This document shows, in pieces, positions 27,035-35,259 of a stretch of DNA of 38,080 nucleotides. The notes under the pieces are model-generated. The model made no database searches. It was given only the letters and a program-made list of their open reading frames with translations, and was not told the DNA's origin. The DNA comes from Thermoplasmata archaeon. GTDB taxonomy: Archaea > Thermoplasmatota > Thermoplasmata > Thermoplasmatales > Thermoplasmataceae. The stretch covers positions 1-38,080 of the forward strand of contig JAKAAI010000009.1 of NCBI GenBank assembly GCA_021797055.1. Reading direction: 5' to 3'. Both the position numbers and the translations under genes were made by a program. The first letter of the stretch is position 1, and the number at the start of each line of letters is the position of its first letter.

Positions 27035-28087
27035 ATGAACATACTCGATCTTCTGAAGCGCAATATGCAGGAAATTGTCACAGAGGAGGAGATACTTTCG
27101 TTAAATCTTTCCAAATCAAAAGGGTATATTGGTTTTGAGCCTTCCGGTATACCGCACCTTGGGACAGGTGTGCTGTGGCCTAAGAAAATAAACGACCTTG
27201 TTTCAGCTGGCGTTAATTTCACTATTCTTCTTGCGGACTGGCATGCCTTTGTGAACAATAAACTTTCAGGAGACATTGAAAAGATAAGGCTCAGTGGAAG
27301 GGTATTCCAGGAGGGGATGAAGGCAATGGGCCTGAGCGACCGCGTCAAGTTTATCTGGGCATCTGATCTCGTTGACTCAGGAGAATATTTTACAACTCTT
27401 ATACAACTTTCAAAACACACCTCTTTGTCGAGGCTGAAGAGAGCTCTACCCATCATGGGAAGGGTTGAAGGTGAAGCTGAGAAGGATTTCAGTATGTTTA
27501 TCTACCCTATAATGCAGGTTACAGACATTGCAGTAATGGACGTAGACATTGCGCTTGGTGGTATGGATCAGCGGCATGCCCACATGCTTCAGAGGGATAT
27601 AGCTGAGAAGTCGGGTGGAAAAAAGGTCACAGCTATCCATGGTCCTCTTCTTGGCAGTCTGAAGGGGCCGGGAAGAATGGATTCACAGAATGAAAACGAT
27701 ATTGTGAAGATGAGCAAAAGCGACCCAGATTCGGCAATATTCATATTTGACAGCGAGGATTCAATCCGGAAGAAAATATCACGTGCATACTGCCCGGTTG
27801 GTGAGATTAATGGGAATCCTGTCCTTGATATAATAAAGCACATAATCTTCCCATACTACGGAAAGAATTTTGTCATACACCGCCCAAAGGAAAAGGGTGG
27901 TGAGATAGTACCACACGATTATGAAGAACTGGAGATAGAATTCATTCAAAAAAGAATTCACCCTGCAGATCTGAAAGCTGCTACTGGAGAGGCACTCATA
28001 GAGTTGCTTTTGCCGGCGCGAAAGCTGTATGAAAAGCTCGAATGGGATCTTTCGGAACTTGGATATGTTTCGGCTAAGGATTCTTGA
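27035..28087 (+). CDS. tyrS: tyrosyl-tRNA synthetase, archaeal type
   Basis: Charges tRNA-Tyr. The 350 residues are those of the archaeal/eukaryotic-like enzyme, without the bacterial S4 domain. The class I HIGH-like motif is SGIPHLGTG near residue 37, the tyrosine pocket follows with YPIMQVTDIAVMDVDIALGG near 160, and KMSKSDP is near 229. The last gene of the smc-led run; no separate TATA is obvious in the 18-nt gap. Its last 14 nt overlap the end of the AbrB-like gene on the other strand. Confidence 0.95.
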   Translation: MNILDLLKRNMQEIVTEEEILSLNLSKSKGYIGFEPSGIPHLGTGVLWPKKINDLVSAGVNFTILLADWHAFVNNKLSGDIEKIRLSGRVFQEGMKAMGLSDRVKFIWASDLVDSGEYFTTLIQLSKHTSLSRLKRALPIMGRVEGEAEKDFSMFIYPIMQVTDIAVMDVDIALGGMDQRHAHMLQRDIAEKSGGKKVTAIHGPLLGSLKGPGRMDSQNENDIVKMSKSDPDSAIFIFDSEDSIRKKISRAYCPVGEINGNPVLDIIKHIIFPYYGKNFVIHRPKEKGGEIVPHDYEELEIEFIQKRIHPADLKAATGEALIELLLPARKLYEKLEWDLSELGYVSAKDS

Positions 28088-28244
28088 GTTTTTCGATTAT
28101 TATCCTGTTGTTTTCATTTATGAATGCAACAATATCTGAAGGCTTAAAGCCGCAGAGTTCAGCAACTCTTCTCGGGAGAGTTATTCTGAGAGAAGACCCA
28201 CTTTTCGATATGTGTGAAACATCAATTAGCGATCTATCTGCCAT
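28074..28244 (-). CDS. AbrB/SpoVT-type DNA-binding protein, small
   Basis: A 56-residue protein, MADRSLIDVSHISKSG at the N-terminus, then SSLRITLPRRVAEL, GFKPSDIVAFI and NNRIIIEKL. This is the swapped-hairpin AbrB/MazE fold: a strand, the LP-(R/K)-x-(V) segment, and two closing strands. Such proteins bind DNA as dimers, as regulators or antitoxins. The TATA at 28265-28274 is about 26 nt before the ATG. No toxin gene is adjacent. It overlaps the tail of tyrS by 14 nt, and a longer open frame on the plus strand here is only its mirror. Confidence 0.8.
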   Translation of the reverse strand: MADRSLIDVSHISKSGSSLRITLPRRVAELCGFKPSDIVAFINENNRIIIEKLKNP

Positions 28245-28264
28245 TGCCGGATTTAATGAAATTC

Positions 28265-28274
28265 GCTATTATAA
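28265..28274 (-). promoter_or_regulatory. TATA box of the AbrB-like gene
   Basis: On the minus strand ATTATAATAG, centred about 26 nt before ATG 28244, predicts a leaderless message and supports the reality of this small gene. It lies between the gene and the end of fen1. Confidence 0.5.
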
Positions 28275-28319
28275 TTTTATCCTAAAAATGATATATTTAC
28301 CATGTCTGGCTAAAGCATG

Positions 28320-29336
28320 TCAGAACGATTCGAGAGTAGATTGATTGGACGATGACAGCGCTGATGCTATCTCATCAACATAAGTTGAAACCCGCTGTTC
28401 TGAGAAAGATCTCTCATCGCAAAGATATTTTATCAGTTTATCTCTTTCAGGTCTGTTAAACCTGAAGACAGGATTCTTTATGGCTGGCGGATTTCTGAAA
28501 AGCTCAATTATCTCGTCAAGATGATCGATCTCAGCGTTTCTAGCTTTCAGGACTTCATGGATAGAACCATATTTTTTAATCAGGTTTAAAGCGGTTTTTG
28601 CACCCACCCTTTCAAGCCCTGAATTAAAATCTGTACCAACCAGTATGCCTATAGATATCAGCTGATCCTGTGTGATATCGTTTTTCTTCAGCGTTGCTTC
28701 AAGGTCCAGTAATTCAGGTGAGACGTTGACATAAAGATTCCTCCCCGGAATCTTTCTCCTGCCGCCGGTTACAAAATTCCTGAGGACACGCTTTGCACCA
28801 AAAAGCAGGCAGTCATAATCCTGTGAGACGACACCTGAGACAAGACCGAGACGTGAAAGAATTGAAGCCTGGGCCTCTCCCTCTGATGGCGCCATGATAT
28901 ACGGTACTCCCATTAGATCAAGCAGGTGTGTCGATTCTTCTACGATCTCTTTTGTAATGTAATTAATTCTTGACGAAAGAGACCTTGCCCTTTCCAGGTC
29001 TCCTGAAGCTTTAGCTGCCTCGAGATCTGCTATGTTCTTCTCCCTGATAAGACGCCTTTGCTCGATTGTGTTCTGTTTAAGCATTCCAGGTTTGCCATCG
29101 AATACATAAACAGGTTTTATACCGTTCTGCAGAAATGTTGCTGTCCTGAAGAAAAGACCTGATATGTGTGAAGTTATCCTCCCATTTGAGTCCATCAGTG
29201 GAGTGCCGTCTGCCTGTCTTATATTACTGAGAAATTGATATATTACGTTATATGCGTCAACAGAAACAACTGATCCCTTATGTTCCTTTAACGTTGTTGG
29301 CATCCTGACAATTATATCTGATATATCTACACCCAT
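28320..29336 (-). CDS. fen: flap endonuclease FEN1
   Basis: Removes 5' flaps in Okazaki-fragment maturation and base-excision repair. The 338 residues match archaeal FEN1. The N-terminal region has SVDAYNVIYQFLSNIRQ and YVFDGKPG (metal site), and the internal region has APSEGEAQAS and SQDYDCLLFGA with the catalytic acidic residues. The helix-hairpin-helix is near 230-250 (ILVGTDFNSGLERVGAKTAL). The C-terminus QSTLESF is a PCNA-interacting (PIP) box. It starts immediately after the radB stop (TGAATG), so the two are co-transcribed. Confidence 0.96.
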   Translation of the reverse strand: MGVDISDIIVRMPTTLKEHKGSVVSVDAYNVIYQFLSNIRQADGTPLMDSNGRITSHISGLFFRTATFLQNGIKPVYVFDGKPGMLKQNTIEQRRLIREKNIADLEAAKASGDLERARSLSSRINYITKEIVEESTHLLDLMGVPYIMAPSEGEAQASILSRLGLVSGVVSQDYDCLLFGAKRVLRNFVTGGRRKIPGRNLYVNVSPELLDLEATLKKNDITQDQLISIGILVGTDFNSGLERVGAKTALNLIKKYGSIHEVLKARNAEIDHLDEIIELFRNPPAIKNPVFRFNRPERDKLIKYLCDERSFSEQRVSTYVDEIASALSSSNQSTLESF

Positions 29337-30032
29337 TCAGGCGCACTCCAGGCCAGTGGATACTATTTTGAATGATGTGGATCTGCCCTCTTCAATAGAC
29401 CTGTGTTTCACAACTGTTATCTTTCTCAAACCGGACTCACGTTTTTCTATCGACAGGATGGCCTTGACAGCGTGATCAATTACGAAACCACCAAATGGCT
29501 GAAGTAGGCCGCTCCCTATATCCTGGTATATCTGGTTGGAGATCAGTACAGGAATGCTGAAATCAGATGCAATAGATATAAGTATGGAGAGCTGTTTCTG
29601 AAAACCTGAAATCCTGGCCTGTGAATCAGCAGTTGCTTCCAACCTGAAATATTCTGTAAACGAATCAAGAACGATTGCGCCTGGTAGCTTTGTCTTTTCC
29701 AGCAGCTTCTGCACCTTTAGAAGTGATAATTCCTGATCCTCAAGACTGTTTATCCTGAAAAGTGCTATTTCGTCATATATCTGTGGATCGCTCACCGACA
29801 TCTGCCTGAATCTTTCCGTTGAAAAGCCCTCAGAGTCAAGGTAATAAACCTTTTTTCCAGATCTTGCAACGTTGATGCAGAACTGCATGCAGAAGTTTGT
29901 CTTACCGGAACCTCCTTCGCCGTAGACCTCAGTTATTATACCATTCTCAAGGCCACCATTTAACAACGAATCTATGCAGCCTATTCCAATGGGAGATTTG
30001 GACTGGACGGCACCAACTTCAATTTTTTGCAT
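29337..30032 (-). CDS. radB: RadB recombinase paralogue
   Basis: A RecA-fold protein of 231 residues without the N-terminal HhH domain of RadA, hence RadB, which assists RadA and Holliday-junction handling. Walker A is EGGSGKTNFCMQ near residues 40-50, Walker B is AIVLDSFTEYF near 117-127, and VLISNQIYQD near 162 is the L1/beta-strand region. A TATA (30053-30063) inside the end of the HAD gene lies about 26 nt before the ATG, so radB-fen1 can be expressed apart from the upstream genes. Confidence 0.95.
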   Translation of the reverse strand: MQKIEVGAVQSKSPIGIGCIDSLLNGGLENGIITEVYGEGGSGKTNFCMQFCINVARSGKKVYYLDSEGFSTERFRQMSVSDPQIYDEIALFRINSLEDQELSLLKVQKLLEKTKLPGAIVLDSFTEYFRLEATADSQARISGFQKQLSILISIASDFSIPVLISNQIYQDIGSGLLQPFGGFVIDHAVKAILSIEKRESGLRKITVVKHRSIEEGRSTSFKIVSTGLECA

Positions 30033-30052
30033 TTTATCGTATTATACAGACA

Positions 30053-30063
30053 ATATATTTAAC
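30053..30063 (-). promoter_or_regulatory. TATA box of radB-fen1
   Basis: The minus strand reads GTTAAATATAT, centred about 26 nt before ATG 30032. It overlaps the last codons of the HAD phosphatase gene. Confidence 0.5.
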
Positions 30064-30721
30064 TCTGGCTATTTCTCAAAATCGAACCGGCAAGAAACAT
30101 AAAATCATCTGAATAAACAACAAGATCAGACTTTGCAATGATTTCCGAGTGACTAGGATTATATGCAACATTGAACCCGGACAGTGGGAACATCCTTGCA
30201 TCAAAATCTGAGTCCCCGATCGAAATTGTGTCTTCCGGAGAAATTCCAAGTATATCCTGAACTTTTATCAGTGTCTTTTCCTTCTCGCGTGGTATTACAT
30301 TCACTTTTCCCTGCGGTATGACATTATTATCCATGTCTGTCCCTATCTCGTTGCTGAAAACTAGGTCAAATTTGAATGATCTGGATATTATGTCTGCTAA
30401 CCATGAAATGCCGCCTGATATTACAACTATGAAGAAGCCTGATTTTCTCAGCAGTTCCAAACCCGCAAACAGGTTATCCATCAATGGGATTCCCTCAAGG
30501 AGAGAAACAATGTAATCCTTTTTCAGTTTGTTGTATTTATTTATCCAGAGGTTAACATCAGCAGAGAGGAATTCCGAATATGGAATTTTTCCAGCTCTAT
30601 ATTTTGCATATATTTCTGAATTGTCAACGCCAAAAATTTTGTGCAGGTAACCCCAGCTGCTGGGATGTTTTGTCAGAACACCATCCATGTCAGTTGCTAT
30701 CAGCTTTTTTCTTACATACAT
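30059..30721 (-). CDS. HAD-family phosphatase, SerB-like
   Basis: A 220-residue HAD hydrolase. Motif I is ATDMDGVLT (nucleophile and acid Asp, residues 9-17), motif II VISGG near 100, Lys of motif III near 145-150, and motif IV IGDSDFDARMF near 170. The cap between motifs I and II is helical, as in phosphoserine phosphatase SerB. Serine formation is a reasonable but unproven role; other phosphomonoesters are possible. It begins 3 nt after the proS stop, so it is in one transcript with proS. Confidence 0.82.
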   Translation of the reverse strand: MYVRKKLIATDMDGVLTKHPSSWGYLHKIFGVDNSEIYAKYRAGKIPYSEFLSADVNLWINKYNKLKKDYIVSLLEGIPLMDNLFAGLELLRKSGFFIVVISGGISWLADIISRSFKFDLVFSNEIGTDMDNNVIPQGKVNVIPREKEKTLIKVQDILGISPEDTISIGDSDFDARMFPLSGFNVAYNPSHSEIIAKSDLVVYSDDFMFLAGSILRNSQS

Positions 30722-30724
30722 GCA

Positions 30725-32122
30725 CTAGTATGTCCTTGCGAAATTTGCCGGGAATCCCGGTGAGCCACAGACCACGCACCTACCCGATCCATTTTTACCA
30801 TGCGGAGTGCCGAGGCATACAAGTTCTGTTTCGGCTTCAATCTTGTCCGAGCATTCTTTGGAGCCGCACCATGCGATCTGGATCATACCTTTCAAACTTT
30901 TGGCCTCTTCAAGAGAAGTTGCTTTAAACGTCATTTTCTTCACAGTCTCTTCTGCCTTCTTTTTTAATTCAATCTGAACAAGATCCAGTGCTTCCCTGAC
31001 TTTAACAGCTGTCTCCTGAAGGTCTATCTTGGAACGCCTGCCTGTATGCCTTGGAACAATTGTTACATAGGAATTCTCAGTTTCCCTGGAGCCTATCTCT
31101 ATCCTCAATGGAACGCCTTTCATTTCCCAGTCATTGTACTTGAAACCTGGTGTATAATTATCCCTATCATCCAGGCTGACCCTTATTCCTGAATTTTTAA
31201 GGATATCCCTTATCCTTGTGCAATAGGAGTTAATATTTGTATTTTCACCTGGTATGGGAACTATAACTACCTGGACTGGGGCAACCTTTGGAGGAAGGAT
31301 CAGACCTTTATCGTCTCCATGCGTGAATACAATTGCAGCAAGGAGTCTGGAGCTCATACCGTAAGTTGTCTGAGAGACATATTTCCTTTCTCCATTGATA
31401 TCAGAATAAGCGATTCCATAATTCTTTGAAAAATTATCTCCATACTGATGTATAGTACCGATCTGAAGGCTCCTGCCGCTAGAAAGTATAAGATCAAATG
31501 CAAGCGAATACATGGCGCCAGGAAATTTGTCCCAATCCGGCCTCCGATTGATAGTAAATGGCAAGCAGAGTGATTCCGTTAACTCATTCATTATCTTGAT
31601 GTAATCATCCATCTGCCGCTCGGCATCATCATAGTCAACATGTGCAGTATGAGCTTCAAAGAAATGGATTTCTCTGTCTCTTATAAATGCCCTTGTATGT
31701 TTTGTCTCATAACGGTATGTTGAAACGATCTGATAAATTTTAAGCGGCAGATCTCCGTGCGTTCTGATCCATAGAGGGAACATGGAATACATTGCCGCCT
31801 CACTTGTGGGTCTCAAAGCCATCTCATCCTCAAGTTTCTCATTTCCACCCTTTGTTACCCAGAATACCTGAGATTCGAAACCTTTCACGTGCTCAAATTC
31901 AACTGATAACTGGGACCTGCTAATCAAAAGAGGAAACTGGACTTCCTGAAGATTGTGTGCATTAACCGCCTCTCTGATAAGATCATCAACCAGTTTTACA
32001 ACCTTAAAACCATACGGAGGAAGAACATTCATGCCTTTGACAGGATATCTTTTGTCAACAAGCCCGGAAAGTTCTATTATTTCGTTATACCATTCACTGG
32101 AATCTGTCTTTTTGTTGATCAT
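30725..32122 (-). CDS. proS: prolyl-tRNA synthetase, archaeal/eukaryotic type
   Basis: Charges tRNA-Pro. The 465 residues are of the archaeal/eukaryotic ProS type without the bacterial editing insert. Class II motif 2 lies at YQIVSTYRYETKHTRAFIRD near 130-150, and ALRPTSEAAMY near 100 is the active-site strand. Motif 3 is near the GMSSRLLAAIVFTHGDDKG segment at 255-273. The C-terminal domain has CGSKEC and CVVCG, a zinc site, and ends with the conserved Tyr (FARTY). An AAATATGC element about 24 nt upstream may be the TATA. Confidence 0.95.
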   Translation of the reverse strand: MINKKTDSSEWYNEIIELSGLVDKRYPVKGMNVLPPYGFKVVKLVDDLIREAVNAHNLQEVQFPLLISRSQLSVEFEHVKGFESQVFWVTKGGNEKLEDEMALRPTSEAAMYSMFPLWIRTHGDLPLKIYQIVSTYRYETKHTRAFIRDREIHFFEAHTAHVDYDDAERQMDDYIKIMNELTESLCLPFTINRRPDWDKFPGAMYSLAFDLILSSGRSLQIGTIHQYGDNFSKNYGIAYSDINGERKYVSQTTYGMSSRLLAAIVFTHGDDKGLILPPKVAPVQVVIVPIPGENTNINSYCTRIRDILKNSGIRVSLDDRDNYTPGFKYNDWEMKGVPLRIEIGSRETENSYVTIVPRHTGRRSKIDLQETAVKVREALDLVQIELKKKAEETVKKMTFKATSLEEAKSLKGMIQIAWCGSKECSDKIEAETELVCLGTPHGKNGSGRCVVCGSPGFPANFARTY

Positions 32123-32312
32123 CCTTTCCGTTCATTCCAATAGCATATTTGAGATTTGGCAGTTTTTCTTCGATTAATGATATTGCGTTCTCATAATTTG
32201 AGTTTTAAAATATCACGTTTTTAATTGTCTGAGGATTGAAATCTGGATTAAACTTTGTCTTCTGTCATCGTGGATCGGGAGATTTAACTGAAAATGTTAA
32301 AAGGTCATAGTA

Positions 32313-33116
32313 ATGGTCTTGGCAGTGCAATATCTGAGACTCATAAAATATCCAGGTTCGAAGTTTACCATTATTCCTGTTATAGAAGAGATCTTCCAAA
32401 CCTCGGGTTGCGGTGTTTTAGTGGACGTATTTGGTGGATCAGGTTCTGTGCTTCTTAACGTATCCTCTAATATGCCTGTCTACAACGACATAAATAGTGA
32501 TCTCGTGAGTGTTTTTACAATCATTAAAAATAAACCGTTAGAATTCAAATCCGTCTTGACAAAAAAAATTTCACTTTTATTGAACGGCAAAAGTGAAAAT
32601 AAGGTTCACAATAAAAAGATCATTCCGGATATAAAATTGCAAAATATTGAGGATGCTGTCAGCTATGTGATTTCATTCTCAGTATCATTTGGCGGAATGG
32701 GTAGAACTTATTCCACAGTGAAGGAAAAGGCCTATAAGGCATATCTTAAAAGAACGCTTGAAACGTTTGACATTATTTCAAAAAACGTTTCTGGCTGGAC
32801 AATACACAATATGGATTTCAGAGAACTTATCTCGAGGTATGATAAACCTGGAACTTTCTTCTATTTTGATCCTCCCTACCCGGGAAAGGTATGGTATAAT
32901 TACAATTTTGAAGAAACAGATTTCGTTGACTTGGCTAAACAAATAAAGATGATAAAGGGAAAATACCTTTTAACCCTGAACAGCGAAGACGAGTCTCTTT
33001 CAGATATTTTTGGAGACCCGACGTTTATAAGAAGTTACGAAAACGAAAATGGCAAAAAGCGACCAGACTCGAAGAAATACAGATACAGGGCTTTTTATAC
33101 AAACGTTAAAAGATGA
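32313..33116 (+). CDS. D12-class adenine-N6 DNA methyltransferase (Dam-like), orphan
   Basis: A 267-residue D12-class methyltransferase. It starts with RLIKYPGSK, the family's N-terminal motif. VDVFGGSGSVLLN near 40 is the SAM motif FxGxG, and YFDPPYPGKVWYNY near 190 contains the catalytic DPPY. It should methylate adenine in a short palindrome. No restriction endonuclease or specificity gene is adjacent, so it may be a solitary epigenetic enzyme or the remains of a restriction system. A perfect 10-bp inverted repeat lies inside the gene (32569-32598). Its sequence is Lys-rich and A-rich, unlike the neighbouring household genes, consistent with transfer. Only a weak TATA is seen upstream. Confidence 0.9.
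   Translation: MVLAVQYLRLIKYPGSKFTIIPVIEEIFQTSGCGVLVDVFGGSGSVLLNVSSNMPVYNDINSDLVSVFTIIKNKPLEFKSVLTKKISLLLNGKSENKVHNKKIIPDIKLQNIEDAVSYVISFSVSFGGMGRTYSTVKEKAYKAYLKRTLETFDIISKNVSGWTIHNMDFRELISRYDKPGTFFYFDPPYPGKVWYNYNFEETDFVDLAKQIKMIKGKYLLTLNSEDESLSDIFGDPTFIRSYENENGKKRPDSKKYRYRAFYTNVKR
32569..32598 (+). repeat. perfect 10-bp inverted repeat inside the methyltransferase gene
   Basis: TTTCACTTTT and AAAAGTGAAA surround a 10-nt loop. It falls in the part of the gene between the SAM motif and the target-recognition region, where it encodes a variable Lys/Leu-rich loop. It could be a hairpin in the mRNA or a protein-binding site; chance is possible in A/T-rich DNA. Confidence 0.45.
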
Positions 33117-33175
33117 CCGTTTATCCATCTGCGCAATTAGGGAAATAGAGTTTTTTGGAAAAACTCGCAAAAACA

Positions 33176-33185
33176 TTTATAAATA
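33176..33185 (+). promoter_or_regulatory. strong TATA box before a broken small gene
   Basis: TTTATAAATA is centred about 25 nt before ATG 33205. It is one of the best TATA matches in the window although the gene behind it is broken. Confidence 0.5.
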
Positions 33186-33204
33186 ATCAAATATTAATAC
33201 ATCC

Positions 33205-33419
33205 ATGAAATATTTGAGTCAAGATCGGTCGCTTCGTTCATTCTCGGTGGGGTTTCACTCATAGTTGGTCATATTTTCCCCACTATAGGTAGAATTTACG
33301 TTTTCTAGGCGCAACAATTTGATTATAATCTGGCAATATATTTCTTTGTTATCGCCATAGTTTTTGGAGTCATAGCAATGATTGACAGGAGACGAAAAAG
33401 ACCTTCGTCTCCTGATTGA
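33205..33419 (+). pseudogene. small two-helix membrane protein, broken
   Basis: ATG 33205 starts MKYLSQD, but the frame stops after 19 codons. One base off, an open frame continues with SVASFILGGVSLIVGHI, a membrane helix, runs to an in-frame TAG (FYVF* region, near 33307), and goes on past it as QQFDYNLAIYFFVIAIVFGV, a second helix, ending with the basic tail DRRRKRPSSPD and a stop at 33417-33419. So a gene of about 70 codons is disrupted by one frameshift and one stop codon, while its promoter is intact. The reconstructed protein would be a small two-helix membrane protein with a basic cytoplasmic tail. Family not recognised. Confidence 0.6.
33386..33414 (+). repeat. perfect 11-bp inverted repeat
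   Basis: CAGGAGACGAA (33386-33396) and TTCGTCTCCTG (33404-33414) with a 7-nt loop, the most stable hairpin seen outside RNA genes. It covers the last codons of the broken membrane-protein gene. There is no T-run after it, so a simple terminator is not obvious. Confidence 0.6.
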
Positions 33420-33484
33420 ATCTTGACACTAATCAAACACCTAAAGCCAACTTAACGTATGAGAACTCAAACTTTCAGGTTAAA

Positions 33485-33492
33485 TTATTATA
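33485..33492 (+). promoter_or_regulatory. TATA box of the M20 peptidase gene
   Basis: TTATTATA is centred about 25 nt before ATG 33513, predicting a leaderless message. Confidence 0.5.
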
Positions 33493-33512
33493 TCCTCGTT
33501 TATTGAACTGCT

Positions 33513-34709
33513 ATGGCAGTTGCAGCAGAGAATGAAGATACAGAATTTGTAATCAAAATGCTAAGGAGACTTATTCCAATAAAATCAATATCCCCATCTT
33601 CCGGTGGTGAAGGAGAGGGTGCAAAAGCTGATGAATTATGCAATATACTCAAGGAGATGGGTTTCGAAAACTATAACAGATATGATACCAATGATAATTC
33701 AGGTAAAAAGAGGTCAAGCATTGTCCTTAAGATCGGCAACAAGGATAAGACCCTCTGGTTCGTATCTCACATAGATACTGTTCCTGAGGGCTCACCAGAA
33801 CTTTGGACTCGCCCTCCATTTGCTGCAACCGTCGAAGGAAACAAGGTATATGGTCGAGGGGCAGCTGACAACGGAGAGGGTATAATTTCATCGCTGCTGA
33901 TATTGAGGCACCTTGATCAATCCAGAATGAAATACAACCTTGGTTTGGTGTTCGTGGCTGATGAGGAAACTGGAAGCGAATATGGCATTTCTCATCTACT
34001 CAGCAAGAATATTTTTTCTGAAAGGGATCTTGTTGTGGTACCTGATTCTGGTACTCCAGATGGTCTTGAAATAGAGATAGCGGAAAAGAGCATACTCTGG
34101 ATCCAATTTACTTTTGAGGGGAAACAGGGGCACGCTAGCAGGCCGGATCTTGCACTGAATGCTACAAGCAGTGCAATGTCATTTTTAACATTGCTTGATG
34201 AGCAGCTTCATTCCACGTTTGCAGATTCGGACGAAACTTTTGAATATCCCAAATCTACATTCGCAATTACCAAGCATGAAAAAAATGTGGAAAACATTAA
34301 CACTATACCCGGCAAAGATGTATTCTATATGGATTGCAGGGTCCTTCCAAAATATGACCTGGATCTCCTCATGGATTTCATAAGGGAAAGGGTTAATGAA
34401 TTTACTAACAGGACGGGGATAAAGATAAATATAAAACTTGTCCAGAAAGAACAGGCACCTCACCCAACATCTACAAATTCGGAGGTGTATAAGAAGCTCA
34501 ACGAGACGATAAAGAAGATACTTGGCAAGGAAGGGAAACCCATCGGTATTGGTGGCGGTACATGTGCAGCCTTTTTCAGGAGAAAGGGGATCAATGCCGT
34601 GGTGTGGGGGATATCAGCTCCGGAATCCTATCATAAACCGGATGAGTTTGTGGTCATCGATTATATTATAAAGGCAGCTGAAGTAGAAGAGAACATGCTG
34701 TATAATTAG
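33513..34709 (+). CDS. M20-family metallopeptidase (DapE/ArgE/CPG2-like)
   Basis: A 398-residue two-zinc hydrolase. Metal and catalytic residues are in VSHIDTVPEG (His, Asp) near 85-94, GRGAADNGEG (bridging Asp) near 112-121, DEETGSEYG (Glu, Glu) near 151-159, VPDSGTPDG near 174 and the C-terminal SAPESYHKPDE (His) near 368. The middle segment, about 185-300, is the dimerisation lid with GHASRPDLALNATS. The substrate may be a dipeptide or an N-acylated amino acid; family members cannot be told apart by eye. Its stop overlaps the convergent nadM gene by 4 nt. Confidence 0.9.
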   Translation: MAVAAENEDTEFVIKMLRRLIPIKSISPSSGGEGEGAKADELCNILKEMGFENYNRYDTNDNSGKKRSSIVLKIGNKDKTLWFVSHIDTVPEGSPELWTRPPFAATVEGNKVYGRGAADNGEGIISSLLILRHLDQSRMKYNLGLVFVADEETGSEYGISHLLSKNIFSERDLVVVPDSGTPDGLEIEIAEKSILWIQFTFEGKQGHASRPDLALNATSSAMSFLTLLDEQLHSTFADSDETFEYPKSTFAITKHEKNVENINTIPGKDVFYMDCRVLPKYDLDLLMDFIRERVNEFTNRTGIKINIKLVQKEQAPHPTSTNSEVYKKLNETIKKILGKEGKPIGIGGGTCAAFFRRKGINAVVWGISAPESYHKPDEFVVIDYIIKAAEVEENMLYN

Positions 34710-35218
34710 TCCTCGTCGGAGACTGAAAGATCTTTCAGCCTCTGTATGCCATCTATATCCATAATTACCCTGGCGACTGCGGGTGGGACAAGATGCTCCC
34801 ACTTTTCTCCATTCAGCATTTTCTCCCTTATCCTGGTACCAGACCAGTCTGATCTGTTCAGCAGGCCAAAAGATTCGACCTTATAGTTCTTCTCGCTGAA
34901 TAGTCTCTTCACCAGAGGATTGTTCGTGAATACCTTTTCGAATTTTGGCGTCAGTGCTTCAACGTGAGCGACCCAGAGAGGGTTTGAATTTACGTCTTCT
35001 ATCGGTACTAGATAAAAATTCTCAACCTTTGCTTCCTCCAGCGCAGATGATATCATCAGATGTCTCTCTCCTGCGGTGAAAGGATCCTTCAAAGTATGAG
35101 AATACTGTGCACTGCCAATTCCAATTATAACTGAAAAATTTTCTCTAATTATTGACTTTATAACCTCAAAGTGCCCGTTGTGAAAAGGCTGAAACCTACC
35201 AACGATTAAAGCTCGCAT
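34706..35218 (-). CDS. nadM: nicotinamide-nucleotide adenylyltransferase NadM
   Basis: Makes NAD from NMN and ATP. The 170 residues are the archaeal type. The nucleotidyltransferase motif is VGRFQPFHNGHFEVI (HxGH, near 6-20), and the second motif is SGTRIREKM near 123. GIGSAQYSHTLKDPFTAGER near 33-52 is the family's own signature. A TTTTATATT element about 25 nt upstream predicts a leaderless start at ATG 35218. Confidence 0.95.
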   Translation of the reverse strand: MRALIVGRFQPFHNGHFEVIKSIIRENFSVIIGIGSAQYSHTLKDPFTAGERHLMISSALEEAKVENFYLVPIEDVNSNPLWVAHVEALTPKFEKVFTNNPLVKRLFSEKNYKVESFGLLNRSDWSGTRIREKMLNGEKWEHLVPPAVARVIMDIDGIQRLKDLSVSDED

Positions 35219-35259
35219 TTAACGTATATAGGATGGAATAATATAAAATTAGGTTAGAA

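Noticed and set aside
28084..28344. 86-codon plus-strand frame after tyrS
   Set aside because: It is the mirror of the AbrB-like gene on the minus strand, which has a better start, a promoter and a recognisable fold. The plus-strand protein shows no family pattern.
32123..32312. Protein-like minus-strand frame just upstream of proS (EEKLPNLKYAIGMNGK)
   Set aside because: No usable start codon before the internal Met, only about 37 codons, and it overlaps the proS start and its putative TATA; probably chance.
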